64,000 nucleotides of DNA from Acorus gramineus (GCA_030737835.1 CM060849.1:28020311-28084310), one strand, 5' to 3'. Counted from the stretch's first letter, positions 45,494 to 57,629 are shown. Notes: generated by a model not told the origin, from the sequence alone. Numbers and translations: made by a program.

Positions 45494-46584
45494 AAGGTTG
45501 AAAAAGATTGAAATTGTTTTTGTTTTCGAAAGCTTGATCCACGCGATTGATTTGCTTCTTGTGTCGCCGGTAACTCTTTGGATTTTAGAAATTTGTGGGG
45601 GCGGCGGCTGAGAAGATTAGGTTTGTTTTTCTTATTGTCTGTTCTTCTTATGTCTACTGCTGATTTAGTAATTGTTACACTTCCATATTATTTTCATCTT
45701 TAAGAAAAATTGATTGTTGTGTGGCTTGGTTTTATAGCTTTATGTTATATTGGGTCCTTTTATGTGTGGATTATATGAATTTTCTGATTAGGATAGGTTG
45801 GTTCTTTTAACAGGGATGTCACAAATGATTTGATTGGATGTCCGATTTGGGACCACAATTCGAATCATTAATCTTGTTTTTTTACTTCAATAACTTTTTT
45901 ATAATCTGAATCACACATTTTGATATATAAATAAATAATATAATATAAGACAAAGATGTTCACTTTACACTTTAAAATCCATTGATTGAACATTTGTGGA
46001 AAAGACGTTACTAATGAATCGATGTAATGTTTTTATTTTAAGTTCAATGTATCAATCCAAGTTTAATGTATCTCAATTGCAGTGTGCATTTAGTTAATGT
46101 ATGAAAATTGTTATGTGAATTATTTTAAATTGTAAAGTTTTTAAATTTTTAATTGCGCGACCTTCTATGATGTCTTAATTAATATGAAATAAATAATTAA
46201 AATAAATGCGTAATAACTTAATCAATATTAGACTCGTTTTGAAGGTCTCGACGAGACCTTTCTAATTATATAATCCTTTCTAATTATATAATATTAATAA
46301 ATAAATAAGGAGTAGATTTAAACTTAACTTATAAATAGTTAATAATTGAATTTATTGTGAAGGATACAAATGAAATTAAAAAAATTGGATGCATTGAGGG
46401 AGGATATCTAGGGGTTTTACAAAAAATGAATAGTGAAATGGAGACCCCTCCATTTCACCCATCCGACCTATGTATTTGCAGACCAAAACCAACCCCCTCT
46501 AAATTGGAGCTGCTTTTGCAGCACGGTTGGAGTTTCCTCCAGGTTGGAGATGCTCTTAGTCCTTCAAGCACATCAAGTACACAG
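45494..46584. other. RABA1 3' region and spacer
   Basis: About 45494-45800 is probable 3' untranslated sequence. At 46543-46558 lies a lone MITE end (ggttggagatgctctta), matching the right end of the MITE at 17253-17727; no left partner was found. Confidence 0.4.
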
Positions 46585-47112
46585 ATTCAGTGTTGGGAGT
46601 GTACGGCACTGAGCCTGGCCGGCCCATTGAAATAGCACCAGGCCCTCGGGCATGCTTAGCTAGCGGGGCCGGGGTGGGCCACGGCAAAAAAAAAAGGCAC
46701 AGGCCTGAACGAGCTTGACAGACCAGGCCCAAACTTCGGGGCAGGGCCAAAACATTTTTTTGTTTTTTTATTTTAAATGGTTTATTTGTATAAAAATGTT
46801 AAAATAATATAATATTAAAAATATAATATAAAAAAAAATATTTATGTCTATTGAATTTTTAAAAATAAAAAATATTAAATGAATTAATTACTTGAAAAAC
46901 TAAATAATTACATGTACCTAATTAGATGAACATCTACATAAATGTCAATAATTTACATGATTCAACCACAATTCAAATAAAAATTATATAAAGTTACATG
47001 ACTCATTTATTGAATTATCCCAGATGGGCCTGTGCCCCAGACGGCCCAGGCTGCCCTGAAAACAATCCGGCCTGACCAACAAACAGGCCTGGGCAGGGCT
47101 TTCAGGCCTCGG
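46585..47112. repeat. Possible hAT-like element with GC-rich ends
   Basis: GC-rich outer parts (46585-46745 with ggccggccc, gggccgggg, caggccc; 47020-47112 with ggcctg and cagggc phrases) enclose an AT-rich core, the same layout as the element at 15209-16115. Clear termini and TSD were not found, so this is a compositional call. Confidence 0.35.
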
Positions 47113-47844
47113 CTTTTTTTGGGACCCTTACTTTTAACATTATTTACCATTCAATTGAAAATAAGATTAAAAAGTAGGAAAGTTAGAACAGTATCCCAAT
47201 GAAAAGTAATATCAAACCATCCTCAAATATAAGTTTCATGTTCATTCTTGAAATACTGGAATTCTTAAAATCTAACATTTCAAACTCAACTTTTAAAATA
47301 CGTTATTTTATTGGCTTTTCAATTATCGAATTTTTTAACATAAAAAAACTAAGATGCATGATTAAAAGCTCGTCACTAAAAATATGCCTAGATTTGCGTT
47401 TAGGAATCTTCCGCTTTTCAAACTTGAAATCTGCCCGAAGACAAATCCAAGCGGGGCCTTGATGTTGAATCTCACATGGCATCCGCTGCTTTCAAAATCG
47501 TAAACCATTGTAACACGAATAATAAACAAGACCTTTTCAACCTTGAAATCAAACCTATGTGAGGCAATTATATGGAGCTGATCTTCATCAATGACTCAAA
47601 GACTACAATCATTACACCTAATTGGGATAAGCTAAATATGTCAATATTACCGTAAGAGGGTACATAAACCAATCTCCCTCATCATGCTTCCACAAAAACA
47701 AAAGACAATGCAAACATGGAAGTTTACAAGATCAAAAATTTGATCCAATCTAATGCATGAATGTTCACACAACAATCAGAAAAATAAATTATCAGCTGGT
47801 AATTGTATATTCATAGCACATAGTATCTTCACCTGAGCAGCATA
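47113..47844. other. Spacer and 3' region of PDAP1-like gene
   Basis: Downstream of the minus-strand stop codon at 47845. The frame at 47199-47462 has no recognised similarity. Its end (ccaagcggggcctt) looks like a MITE terminus, but no partner was identified. Confidence 0.35.
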
Positions 47845-50800
47845 TTATTTGCGAGCTTCAGACTTCTTCTGCTCCTTGGCTGCAAGGATTGGAAATATTC
47901 AGTATGGAGATGGTAACATAGCTTAGCACAGAATTAAATGGAATGAGTGGGGGATAACTGGGTAAGGGGGTCATACCAGCCTTTTCCTCCTCCCGTTTCT
48001 TGGCGGCATCAGCCCTCTGTTGTCGAATCATTGCTAGACGCTCTGAAATAACAATACAAAGATAAATTATATTCAACTTTTCTCGTCAAGATTCCATGGA
48101 AATGAATTCCATCAAAGAGCATGGAAACTGAATACTATACTCAGCCTCAACATAATCAACCACCCAAAAAAAAAAATATCATTTTAATTCATGGACTCAA
48201 CCCTCAATAAGCTAAGATCTGATTGGAGATATCAATTGTCCATCATTTCGATTCACAAAACTGGGGTATAGAGAACATCTATCAAGGGTAAATAATGGAA
48301 CCAAGTACATTTCAACTACAAAGGCACATTATGGAATCAATCTTGGCTAGAATATAAAGACCTCTAGACACCAGCACATTTTAGGTTTTCAGTGGACAAC
48401 CCTGTAATTTGAATATGAAAGCAAAATAAGCCTCTACCATATAACATAGTTTAAATCAATCTCACAGGAACCACAATACTGGGAATTGCAAGTATGACAA
48501 AGGCAATAGTGTGATGCACTTCTACTCTAAAAGTGGATGGAAAATTTTCCCATACATATCATGAGTGTGTTCAGCACTTACGCAAATATAGGCAATAACA
48601 CATTAATATGACGGTAAAACAACTGAAAAAAGGGAAAAATTGATATAAATCCCTAGAAAGTTAGCTAAATCAGTTTTAGTCCCTGTAAAATTGGAAAATC
48701 GTCAACACTTACCCAAATCTTTCCTTGCTTGTTCAGTTTTCCCTTGTTCCTGCAGCCTCATGAATCGCTCATGTGCTTTTTGCTTTTCTATTTCTTCCCT
48801 GAACCAGAAAAAAAAACGATGAGCATCAGTGCCCCCAAAATGTATCATAACAGAAGCACCAATGGAAGTAATGGAATGCTCCAGTTAATAAACTCGTTAG
48901 AGAATACTAAAGTGAATTTTCTGAGGTGCCCAATTTTTTTCCATTGCTACCATTTTGTATGATGTTTATCAAATTAATGAACATAAATAAACTTTGATAA
49001 TAATAAAAAAAAAAATCACACACACACACACAGCTGGTCAATTCTACCTTTAAACCAACTTATAATCACGGATTATTTTAGTTGTGGAACAGATTGAATG
49101 ACAACTTGAATCATGAACTCATCATTCTTTTTTAACCATGGGAATTATTAAGTGGAGAGATTTAAAAAAACAAGGTGGCCATTTAATTTCAAAACAAAAA
49201 TAAATAACATTATATTGGAATTGCACATATCTTCCAAGCTCTTGTTCTGAGAAAGAAGACCAAAATTGCACCCATTTCCTAATAAATGCATATAAATATA
49301 CTCAGATGATAATGATGAAAAATAATAATCTGCTTTCCATGCCGTGTCATAATTAAGTTTAAAAATATTTTCCATACAAAAAGTTTAGGACAACCATGAT
49401 TTCAGCAATATAAGAAAAAAGAAAAACTGGAGATAAATTGACAAATATCTCATCACGCAAAGCCATTCATGTTTATTACTAATAAATGCCATGAAACATC
49501 AATACATCTTGAGACCTACCCCTGGATATTTTTCCATTTATGTGTGTAGATCTTGAAGTAGAACATAAGGTATTCACTTAACAATACATGTTTTGACTTT
49601 TGAGGAATTCCTGATACAATGGGATTGGATATAATTTGATCAATGGTAACTGACTGATAAAACTCAGGTGCAAAAGATATAACATTGACTAGATATTCAA
49701 GTAAAATTATAATATAAGTTATAATAGAAATAACATTGAGAATAAATAAGAAAAGAAAAATGAAAGTAGCACACACCTTTCACGCCTTGAGAGCTCAGTT
49801 GTTTTCTCAAACTGTGTCAATGAAAAATATAGTTATAATATCATGATAATAGATCTATAAACAAGTAAGTAGATAAGCATGTATTATATGGGGCTGCAGG
49901 AGACCTGACTTGAACAAAGAACTGTTTGCCCACTTTTGAATGCATGATAATGAAATGAAAATGAAATTGTGATAGATAACTACCTTCAAAAAGAAAAAGG
50001 GAAAAAAAAAGAAATAAAGATTTAAAAAAAAAGAAGAAAGAAACAGATAATGAAGAATCAAATAACAGAGGACTAAAAGAGAAATCTTGCAACTAGAAGA
50101 ACAGAAAAATGAAATACATCTAGAATATAATAATGTTTTAATGCAAAATGTTTAATCATTCCAAAGCATCTAGTATCATACTTTTCCATTCACAACATAT
50201 ATTTTACACCAAATGCTCAGTCCATTCACCAAACTTCATGAAAAAACTGCTAATTGTCACATTAAATTGATATGGATATAAATATATGAATGATTGCCTG
50301 ACAGCATAAGATTGTAATTTTATAGAGATTGGTAGTGAGAGAGATTCATGAATTTGAAAAAAGCATTAGGTGGACCAAGATATCTTTGACATCAATTACA
50401 GTTCTCGTTTTTGTTACATTCATACATGTCATGATCTATAAGCAGTCTTGCTCTACATGATTCATGCTAGCATTCATGCGATAAAATGCTTGCATTACAA
50501 GCCTTCAAGTCCGATAACACATATGACAGCAAACATATTTGGATGTCATGAACATAATCATGAAGGTTCTCAAGGTCCTGACATAAGCAATGAGAAGCTA
50601 CCTAAATATCAGTAAGTCACTTGTACAATTGATGATATAGAAAAAGAAAAAATTGCAGAAAATATACAATGGGCTTACATCGACTTGTCTAGCTTTCACA
50701 TTCTTTGGTTTCACCAAATTTGGATTCTCGATCTCAATCACACCTTGGGTACTTTTCTTTTTCTGCCAAAGAAGTGCAAAACAAAGGTCAAGGAATTATG

Positions 50801-52157
50801 AGCCCCCTTCATAACAATATGTGCTGGATGAACAAAAATATAGTCTACTTGGCTGATAGAAAATAGTATGAATAAAATACTACTGGCAGCGGAGATAACT
50901 GACCTCAGTTTCATCATCAGATTCCTCTTCGGATTCTTCTTCAGATTCTTCACGCTCTACTTCTTCCTCGGCTTCTTCCTGATGATTCAAAAAAAATGTC
51001 CAACGGACTCTCTCTCTCATGAGACATCAAGAAAGAAATATATATTCATTCCACATCTTGTCTTCCTGGCATAAAAGGATAAAGCATTTGTGCACGAGGA
51101 CCCTTAGTGTTGAAGGGAAAAAAACTGATACGCAAAAAGCTACTTATTTCCCTTGTTAAAATATTCACCTTGTGTGATAAGAAAGTGGAAAGTCATCCAC
51201 ATCATATAAATCTCACATAGCATTTTGCCCCTTGCTTCTTGATCCAAAATTTGCATGACTAAGAATTATGAATGAGCACAAGCTACTTTTTCGGAAAACC
51301 CAAAAAAAAAACAAAGAATGCGCACAAGCCATGAAGTAATGAAAAAGGACACGATATATCAGTGGCTGATAGCACTGTTTATGACATAAGGCAAGACAAA
51401 TATTGCAAAACTCTCTAGGTTCATTGCTGAAACAGGTGGACATCAATCAATCGCATCAATCTAATAAACCCAAAGATAATGATAATGCAAAACCTAATGA
51501 ACCAAAATATAAGAGGAGGAATCAAAATCAGTGGACGAATGCGCAATATACCCGTCTAAAAGTGCGAGGCCGGGTCGAAGTTCCAGCAACTGCAGTAATA
51601 ATGGGAAAACAATAAAGTCAGTCTCTCTTAGGTAAAAACTCAATTGAAAAAATGGATTCGACCGTTTTTCAGGATAGAAAAAAAAAAATCAGTTTTTAGT
51701 ATAATTGTTTCCAAATGCTCCCACTGCACTCTTTTCAATATAGTTTTCAAAAATCTGTTTTAAAAAAAATGGGTTCCTCATCGATTATCTAATAATCCTT
51801 TCCAAATACTACCTAGCTTTTGACGGCTTGAACCAGAACAGAGGATTCCATTCAAGCAATTCCACTGGTCATGATCATAAACCATGGTAAGTTCAAACGC
51901 AACCCTAATAAAAATATATTAAAAAAAAACAATAACAAAAACAGATCGTTCTACAGCAGGCGATCAAAACCTGCCAAGATTTTTCACAAAATCTGGATAC
52001 ACAAAACAAATAACAGGATCGACAAGCTATTCAAAGACGAACAAGAAAACCCTAGATGGAGATGGAGAGAAGGGAGTGGGGGTTACATACGCATCTCTTC
52101 GGGGGTGGAGAACTGGCGACGGCCGGTGGGCTTGCCCTTGAACTTTCCTCTGCCCAT
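47845..52157 (-). CDS. PDAP1/PP28-like casein kinase substrate phosphoprotein
   Basis: Eight minus-strand exons in order: 52091-52157, 51552-51589, 50904-50978, 50679-50762, 49777-49811, 48713-48798, 47977-48042, 47845-47879 (486 nt, 161 residues). All are GT..AG and in frame. The family (28 kDa heat- and acid-stable phosphoprotein, PDGFA-associated protein 1) is conserved across eukaryotes; its molecular role is poorly defined, with links to RNA/ribosome biology. Visible: start MGRGKFKGKPTGRRQFSTPE, a Glu/Ser acidic block of exon 3 (EESEEESEEESDDETE) with casein kinase II-type sites, core GVIEIENPNLVKPKNVKARQ, then a charged helical tail with LSRREREEIEKQKAHERFM and RLAMIRQQRADAAKKREEEK. The exons are small in long introns, so no single frame shows the gene. 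It looks complete. Confidence 0.92.
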
Positions 52158-52504
52158 ATTCGAAGAGATCGAAGAAGAAGAAGAAGTTCGGATCGATAGA
52201 TCGAGATTCGAAGAGAAAAATAGGTTCTCTCTCGACGGACGACGTGTGTCGATGAAAACCCTAGCAGCGGCAACAGCGGGAATCCTACGCCGCTTGTGGA
52301 GCACTAGAGCGAATCCCGACGGACGAGATTCTGGGTGTCGTGCGTCGCGTGTTAGCCCAACGTATACTGCTTTTTGGGTTGGGGTTCAGATGTCCGGGCT
52401 GGGCCGGGCTCGTTTAGGAGTCGTGTCGTGTCCCAGCTAAGGAGCACACTCGGCCCATTTTACAACCATGTTACTTTGGCCGTTTTAATAGCCTCAAATA
52501 CAGT

Positions 52505-52595
52505 TCAGGGGAGGAGGCAGTGGAGGCGGTTAGAGTTTACTTGGAGGAGGCGGAGAGGGAGATGAGCCCGACGTTTCTTGAGGTGGCGGCGGAGA
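52505..52595 (+). other. Orphan exon-like coding stretch cut by an LTR
   Basis: One frame reads SGEEAVEAVRVYLEEAEREM and then SPTFLEVAAEM, with amphipathic-helix spacing and GC-rich codons unlike the spacers. It lies about 350 bp upstream of the PDAP1-like start, on the opposite strand. It ends exactly where the LTR at 52596 begins. It may be the remnant of a host gene or a captured piece. I do not recognise the family. Confidence 0.35.
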
Positions 52596-53088
52596 TGTTG
52601 GGATTATGTCGATCCGGTGTATCAACATCGGATGGTCATGATAAAATCAAATTAGGGTGGACACATAATTGAGAGATTAATTAAGTTTGATTTTAATTAA
52701 GATATAAAGTGAATCTCTTAACATTAGTGAAATAGATTTGTTTGTTACAGGTTTGTTTGTTAAGAGATTATTGAGAGAGAAAGTTATTAATTCATATAAA
52801 TATCCTCTTAGGGTTTCAGGGTAAAACTTAGTTTGGCACATACAGATAAAATGTAGATCTATATGAGAGATGTTGAGAGGGTTCAAGTCTTCAAGGGAGG
52901 GTAACTCCATGAGAGAGTTTGTAAGGTTTTTTTGTATTTCAACTATCATAGTGGATTCTCTATTTTTACCCTGTGGATGTCGGCCTAGGTCGACTCAAGT
53001 ATTTTTTGTGTTCTTCGTGTGATGGTGTTCCGTTCTTATGTTCGATCTCATATTTTATTGATTGTTTCAGCGAATCCGTTCTCCAACA
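52596..53088 (+). mobile_element. Solo LTR, Ty1-copia type (fossil)
   Basis: 493 bp beginning TGTTGGGATTATG and ending ctccaaca, the usual TG..CA LTR borders. Inside are a TATA-like ataaatat and the R/U5-like phrase gtggatgtcggcctaggtcg followed by ttgtgttctt, typical of plant copia LTRs. No primer site or internal coding region follows, so it reads as a solo LTR. Flanking 5-mers (ggaga, agaaa) are only weakly alike, suggesting some age. Confidence 0.55.
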
Positions 53089-53285
53089 AGAAAGGGTTAG
53101 TAATTTGTTATTTGTTAGAGATTCTGATGGTTTTATGTCGAACCCTTTTGTGGGTTGACAATTTATTATTACTTGTTTATTGTGCTTTTTACGTTTGTTT
53201 GATATTCTGATAATGCGATGTTGAACCGTTTGGGGTGATGTTGAATTGTGTATGATTTAATATAGGGATGTGAAACAGAAGACTG
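53089..53285. other. Short spacer between solo LTR and TIR element
   Basis: AT-rich, with nothing recognisable. Confidence 0.4.
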
Positions 53286-54777
53286 AGGGGCCGTTTGATT
53301 CAGCGGAATGCTGATTTTAAGTGCTGATTCATAAGTGCAGATTATATAAGTTCTGATAAGTTTTAATCAGTTTAGAAAAAAAACTGTTTGGTTCAGCGGA
53401 AATTATAAGCACTTATATAGATAAGTTTGTTTGGTTCACCACTGAACAGTAGAGCTTATTAGAAGGATATTTTGGTCCATTTAATAAGTGTTGATTGTTA
53501 TTTGACGTTTGGTTAAAAACCTGAAGATTTGCTTATTTTTTCTATTTATATATAAAAAAAGATATTTGGGTATGGGGATTAAAATACATGCACTACACCA
53601 CTGCAATTTAATTACTTAAGAGAACCAAATGGAAGCCTATACAGATTTAAAAATAAATAAATGAGACATATGTCTATTTATGTCGTGTTAAATATGCAAT
53701 CTACATCAACCATGTTTGAAAACTTGATAACCACATACATCCATAGCATGAAATTATAAGCACTTATGCAAATAAGTGTGCTTGATTCACTACTAAACAG
53801 TATTAGAAGGGTATTTTGATCCCTTTTATAAATGTTGAATATTATTTTGATGTTTGATTTGACATTTCAAATAAAATACTTATTTATTTTGTAAAATACA
53901 TGTACCACTCCAATTCCATGTCAAATATCAGTAGTAACATTGGTCATCAAATTCAATTTCACTCATCTAGTGATTGCCAATCTTGTTTTTTCCTTCAATG
54001 TCACTCTAACCTTCCTCATTCAATATCAATTTAGACAAAACATAGCTCATACTATTCCCAAAACACATACTCTGCATATCATCATCCACCAAAACAGACC
54101 ACATAAAAAGGAAAGAAAGCGATAAGCATGAAAAATCCAAAAATCTCAACATCCAATCGCGATCAGAGGGCGGCGAGCATGTCTTCTGCGCTACTCATGG
54201 TGAACGCCCCTCCCTCTTTGAGATTGAGCACCTTGACGACCCCATCATCGGCGAGAAGTGCGTACCTCCTCAACCGCACCCCGAGCCCCACCGGCTTGTC
54301 AGATAGGGTTTCATGAGGAGGAAGCGCATCGCAGTGTTAGCAAGGGTTTCGACAGGACACCGGTCGGCCAGAGATATCCGCTTGAGGTTCCGACGTCTAG
54401 GGGTTTGAAATTTTTCAGGCCAATCGAAGAAGGTTGATGAAGCTTGAACTGTTTCTTTTTATGCCATCGAAGAAGGGTTTTCAAATCAGAGAGGTGAGGA
54501 GAGAGAGAAGGGGCTGGTTGAAAGAGTGGTTTAAATATCCTATGTAAATACTAAAGATTAGCAGGGGTAAAATGGTCTTTTCACATGGAGAACGAATGGC
54601 TGAATGCGATACACGAAAATTTAAAGTGTGGTCCGGTTGGCTGAAAGTCTTTTGCCCTTTTTTATTGAATGAGGGAAATTATCAGCCCTTAAAACACATC
54701 CAACCAAACGGTCTGAAAGCGGATTTTTATATTTAAGTTAAATAAGTGCTGATTTTAAGTGCAACCAAACAGCCGCT
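53286..54777. mobile_element. TIR element that captured a peroxiredoxin gene fragment
   Basis: 1.49 kb. The left end AGGGGCCGTTTGATT and the reverse complement of the right end AGCGGCTGTTTGGTT match at 12 of 15, and aagtgctgattttaagtgc or close forms occur near both ends. No TSD is evident, so the superfamily is open (hAT- or PIF-like ends). The left half holds two imperfect direct repeats of about 120 bp (53396-53520, 53748-53865; shared gaaattataagcacttat). The right half holds a GC-rich host-derived segment (54128-54480), including the end of a type II peroxiredoxin gene. Confidence 0.65.
54163..54312 (-). pseudogene. Captured C-terminal fragment of a type II peroxiredoxin (PrxIIE-like)
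   Basis: Minus-strand frame with [20 protein letters not shown], then [27 protein letters not shown] and a natural stop at 54163-54165. This corresponds to about the last 48 residues of plant peroxiredoxin IIE (family consensus close to [35 protein letters not shown]). The frame is intact, but the catalytic Cys region and the rest of the thioredoxin fold are absent. It lies inside the TIR element at 53286-54777, so it is best explained as transposon capture. The family assignment is strong; the exact parent paralogue is not known. Confidence 0.82.
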
Positions 54778-55029
54778 TATAGATTTTTCATTCTCAGCTA
54801 ATTTAGAGGATTTGAAACTGATATGTTTTCATCTTTGGTTTATACCTCTCGTGGATCATGTGTTTCGTCTTTTTTTTTTATTATTGGTATGTGTTTCGTC
54901 TTGTGTCATTGAAATGCAATGAAATGAAATGAAATTTTTCATACTAGGACACTGAAATCTCACATCTGAAAGCAAGTTGAATTTTTTGGTGTCTTTGATG
55001 AACCGTGTGTTTCATTATTTTCTTTCTTC

Positions 55030-56245
55030 TGCTTGACACGTGGTTCTTTGTAGATAAAATAAATTATAATTTTTTATAATTATTTCTAACTACTTATAAC
55101 TTATTGTAACTTCTTATATTCATGTAACTCCTCTTGTAACTCCCTGTATTCATCTCTATAAATGGAAATCTTCAACACCATTAAGAGTGTGCGGGAGACA
55201 GGACCGGCACTGAGATTTGAAAATTTGAATGGGGCCCTAGACGATCTTGAGTATATATAAAAGATAAATACATGATCTCATCAGCTTCATTTCACAACTC
55301 AACTACTATATGGTAATTTAAAAGTCCATCCGGTAACAATTATATCAGAAAAATTACAAGCACATACATATAATCCAATTTGCCAAGAATAAACATAATT
55401 TAAAACTATAATACAAAAAAGAAATGATGAAAAACAACAAAGCATCGCTTAAACATTATTCTTCTTGCATTTTGAGCTGTAAAAATACTAAATAGATAAT
55501 GAATATCTTATATTTCCATTAGCAGTCTTAAAAAATATTGAAAAATAGGTTACAACTCATGGACTATAATTATTTTGTTTATCCCCTCTTTTATAAAAGA
55601 ACATGAATGATTGATTTGTTTTTTTTCTAATTAGAGATTTTTGTCATCTAGAAAAAATGAGATTTTCATGTTTAACTTTTTAATTTCATCTCTAATTAGA
55701 AAAAATATATGAATATAATTATAAAAAATATAATCCAAGAAAAAAAACTAAGATTAAAAAATGAGCTACATACCTTATAATAGAGATTAATCTATTATAA
55801 AATCTTTATATCTTGATTTTTAAAATTTGGAATGGTTGAAACTAGAGAGAGAGAGAGAGAGAGAGATTATGAAAGAGCGATAACAAGAGAGAGAGAGACA
55901 TCAATTGTGGAGACAAAAAAAATAAAAGTTAGACTAATAAAAAAGAGGGTAACTGTTGACCTTCCAAAAATAGATTTTTATAATTATAACGTGTAAATAT
56001 TGGATGGGTGAGACCATGAGATTGATTACAAATTTTTATTGTCATCTGGAGCACCGGATGTGTTGTTAACAACAGTATTTCGTAGTGGGCTTATCACAAA
56101 AAAAAAAAACATTTCTTAGTAGAGGCCCATAGTGGTGGGAGCATGGTTTGGGGGCCTTCTCTGGGTGGGGCCCTAGGCAGCTGCTGCCTATTGAGCCTAC
56201 ACCCATAACCGGGCCTGGGGGGAGAATTATGTTTCAATATGGTAT
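55030..56245 (+). mobile_element. Ty1-copia LTR end with primer-binding site, split by hAT element (fossil)
   Basis: 55030-55198 is LTR-like: repeated tgtaactcc phrases, then atctctataaatgg as a TATA-like element and caccattaagagtgtgcggg. After the hAT insertion it resumes as agaattatgtttcaa and then TGGTATCAGAGC at 56240-56251, the initiator-Met tRNA primer-binding site used by many plant copia elements. No gag or pol region follows, so it is a remnant. The left limit is uncertain. Confidence 0.5.
55199..56217. mobile_element. hAT-like element nested in the copia LTR
   Basis: 1,019 bp starting caggaccggcactgagat and ending ccataaccgggcctg, inverted ends of the CAGG(G/A)CCGG hAT type. Flanking 8-mers GCGGGAGA (55191-55198) and GGGGGAGA (56218-56225) match at 7 of 8. 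Subterminal ggggccctag occurs near both ends. A (GA)n run is at 55848-55865. No transposase is visible. Removing it in thought brings the two LTR parts together, confirming the nesting order. Confidence 0.75.
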
Positions 56246-56755
56246 CAGAGCACAATGATAAATTATACTCATACATAAATGGTTTGTGTTTGAAAATAAA
56301 TGTGAAAGATGTATGTGATATGATAGATGTAACATGTTTTCAAATGTGCATGATGTATTAAGTGAATAAATATTTTTTTAAATGATAATTTTTACCCATT
56401 GACATATATAAATCTTAACAAGCAATTTCAGTATCTCCTAAAATAGTTATTAAATTTATTCTTACTTTATTCAAATATACTTACAAGAGTTTATTCTTTC
56501 AAAATAAGCAATATGGCTTTAGTTACTCATATTTCATCATATTCCTTACATATTACCCTACGCAAACACGTTGAGATATCCCCAGGTTAGCGAGACCAGC
56601 CATCTTGAAATTGATAGTGGAGACATTAATGATACCTTTTTCAAATTTATTGACACATGATATGCTCCCATTCATACCCAAAGAATGAATAAGGGGGCTT
56701 ATAAAACAATCCAACTCAAGTTGCAAACCCACCCCAAAAAGTTTTTTTTTCCTTT
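56246..56755. other. AT-rich spacer
   Basis: Follows the copia primer site but shows no retrotransposon coding sequence. No gene was seen. Confidence 0.35.
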
Positions 56756-56756
56756 T

Positions 56757-57092
56757 TTCGGGTTGCAACATGAAAAAAAGAAGAGAGAGAGAGGGAGAGT
56801 GCTGGAGGATGGGGAGGGCAACGACAGTGGTGGGTAGAAGAGGATTGTGGCGGGTGGAGAGGGGTGGGGAGAGAAAAAAAGAGAGAGAAATAGAGTAGGG
56901 GAAGGCGGTGAACTCCTCCGGTCCGTCGCTCACCCTCCCCTACTCTCTCTCTCTCTCTCTCTTGTTCTCTCTTCTTCCCCTCCTCCCAACGTCCTTTGTT
57001 TTCACCCTCCTCCACCCACTGTCGAGGCCACCCTCCACCGTACCTTGGCACACACCCTCTCTCTCTCTCTCTATTTTTTTTTTTGTTGCAAC
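56757..57092. repeat. Large imperfect inverted repeat with GA/CT arms
   Basis: The left arm starts cgggttgcaacatgaaaaaa and continues with (GA)n and gtgggtag/gtggcgggtgg phrases. The reverse complement of the right arm starts gggttgcaacaaaaaa and continues with (GA)n and gtgggtggagg phrases. The symmetry centre is near 56915-56930 (aactcctccggtcc). Arms are about 150-160 bp. Overlapping Ser/Leu-rich frames on both strands come from the (CT)n content and are not taken as genes. Confidence 0.6.
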
Positions 57093-57153
57093 CCTTTTTT
57101 TTTTCTGGAGGTGGGATTACAATTTACAATCCAGGATGGGTTAATTTAACACA

Positions 57154-57177
57154 CCCCCCCCCCCCCCCCCCCCCCCC
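57154..57177. repeat. C24 homopolymer
   Basis: An uninterrupted run of 24 C residues. Other C-runs lie at 31646-31664 (19), about 32634-32646 (13) and about 24043-24055. Confidence 0.9.
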
Positions 57178-57395
57178 AAAACAAAAAAGACGAGGCCTAA
57201 AAGATGTGTCAATTATTCTATAAATTAAATTTTTTTTTTTAAAAAGATATAAGAAAACTATATTTAAATTACATATTATGATTATACACAATAAAAAATA
57301 ATAAACGACATTATGTAAAATATATATAAGAAATATGATATATAATAACAAAACCTCTAAGGAGATTGATTTGGGTCATATAGAGTGAGATTGTT

Positions 57396-57587
57396 TTTTT
57401 TTTTTTTTTATATCCGAGGGACCCCCCGTGGCCGACTTACGGTCAAGCTGGGAAGGCTACCTCCGTCTGTTTGCTCCGGTCTCACGGAAAATTCTTTCGA
57501 ATAATTGCTAACAAACAGGTGAATTAGTTAGACGACCTATCCTTAACAAAGATAAGCTCTGAACCGTTGTGCTATGACCACTAGAGA
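57396..57587 (-). mobile_element. SINE with A-tail and 16-bp TSDs
   Basis: On the minus strand it starts at about 57587 with a tRNA-like head: TAGCACAACGG fits the polymerase III A-box consensus TRGYNNARNGG exactly, and ggtcgtctaac about 40 bp later is B-box-like. It ends in a run of A (plus-strand T-run at 57394-57409). Plus-strand flanks atagagtgagattgtt (57380-57395) and atagagtgggattgtt (57588-57603) match at 15 of 16, as expected for target-primed insertion. It has no clear similarity to the SINE at 14360-14545. Confidence 0.8.
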
Positions 57588-57629
57588 ATAGAGTGGGATT
57601 GTTGTTTCATAAGAAAAATGTTTTTAGTG

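Noticed and set aside
56553-57223. Several Ser/Leu-rich frames of 75-126 codons
   Set aside because: Generated by (CT)n/(GA)n arms of the inverted repeat.
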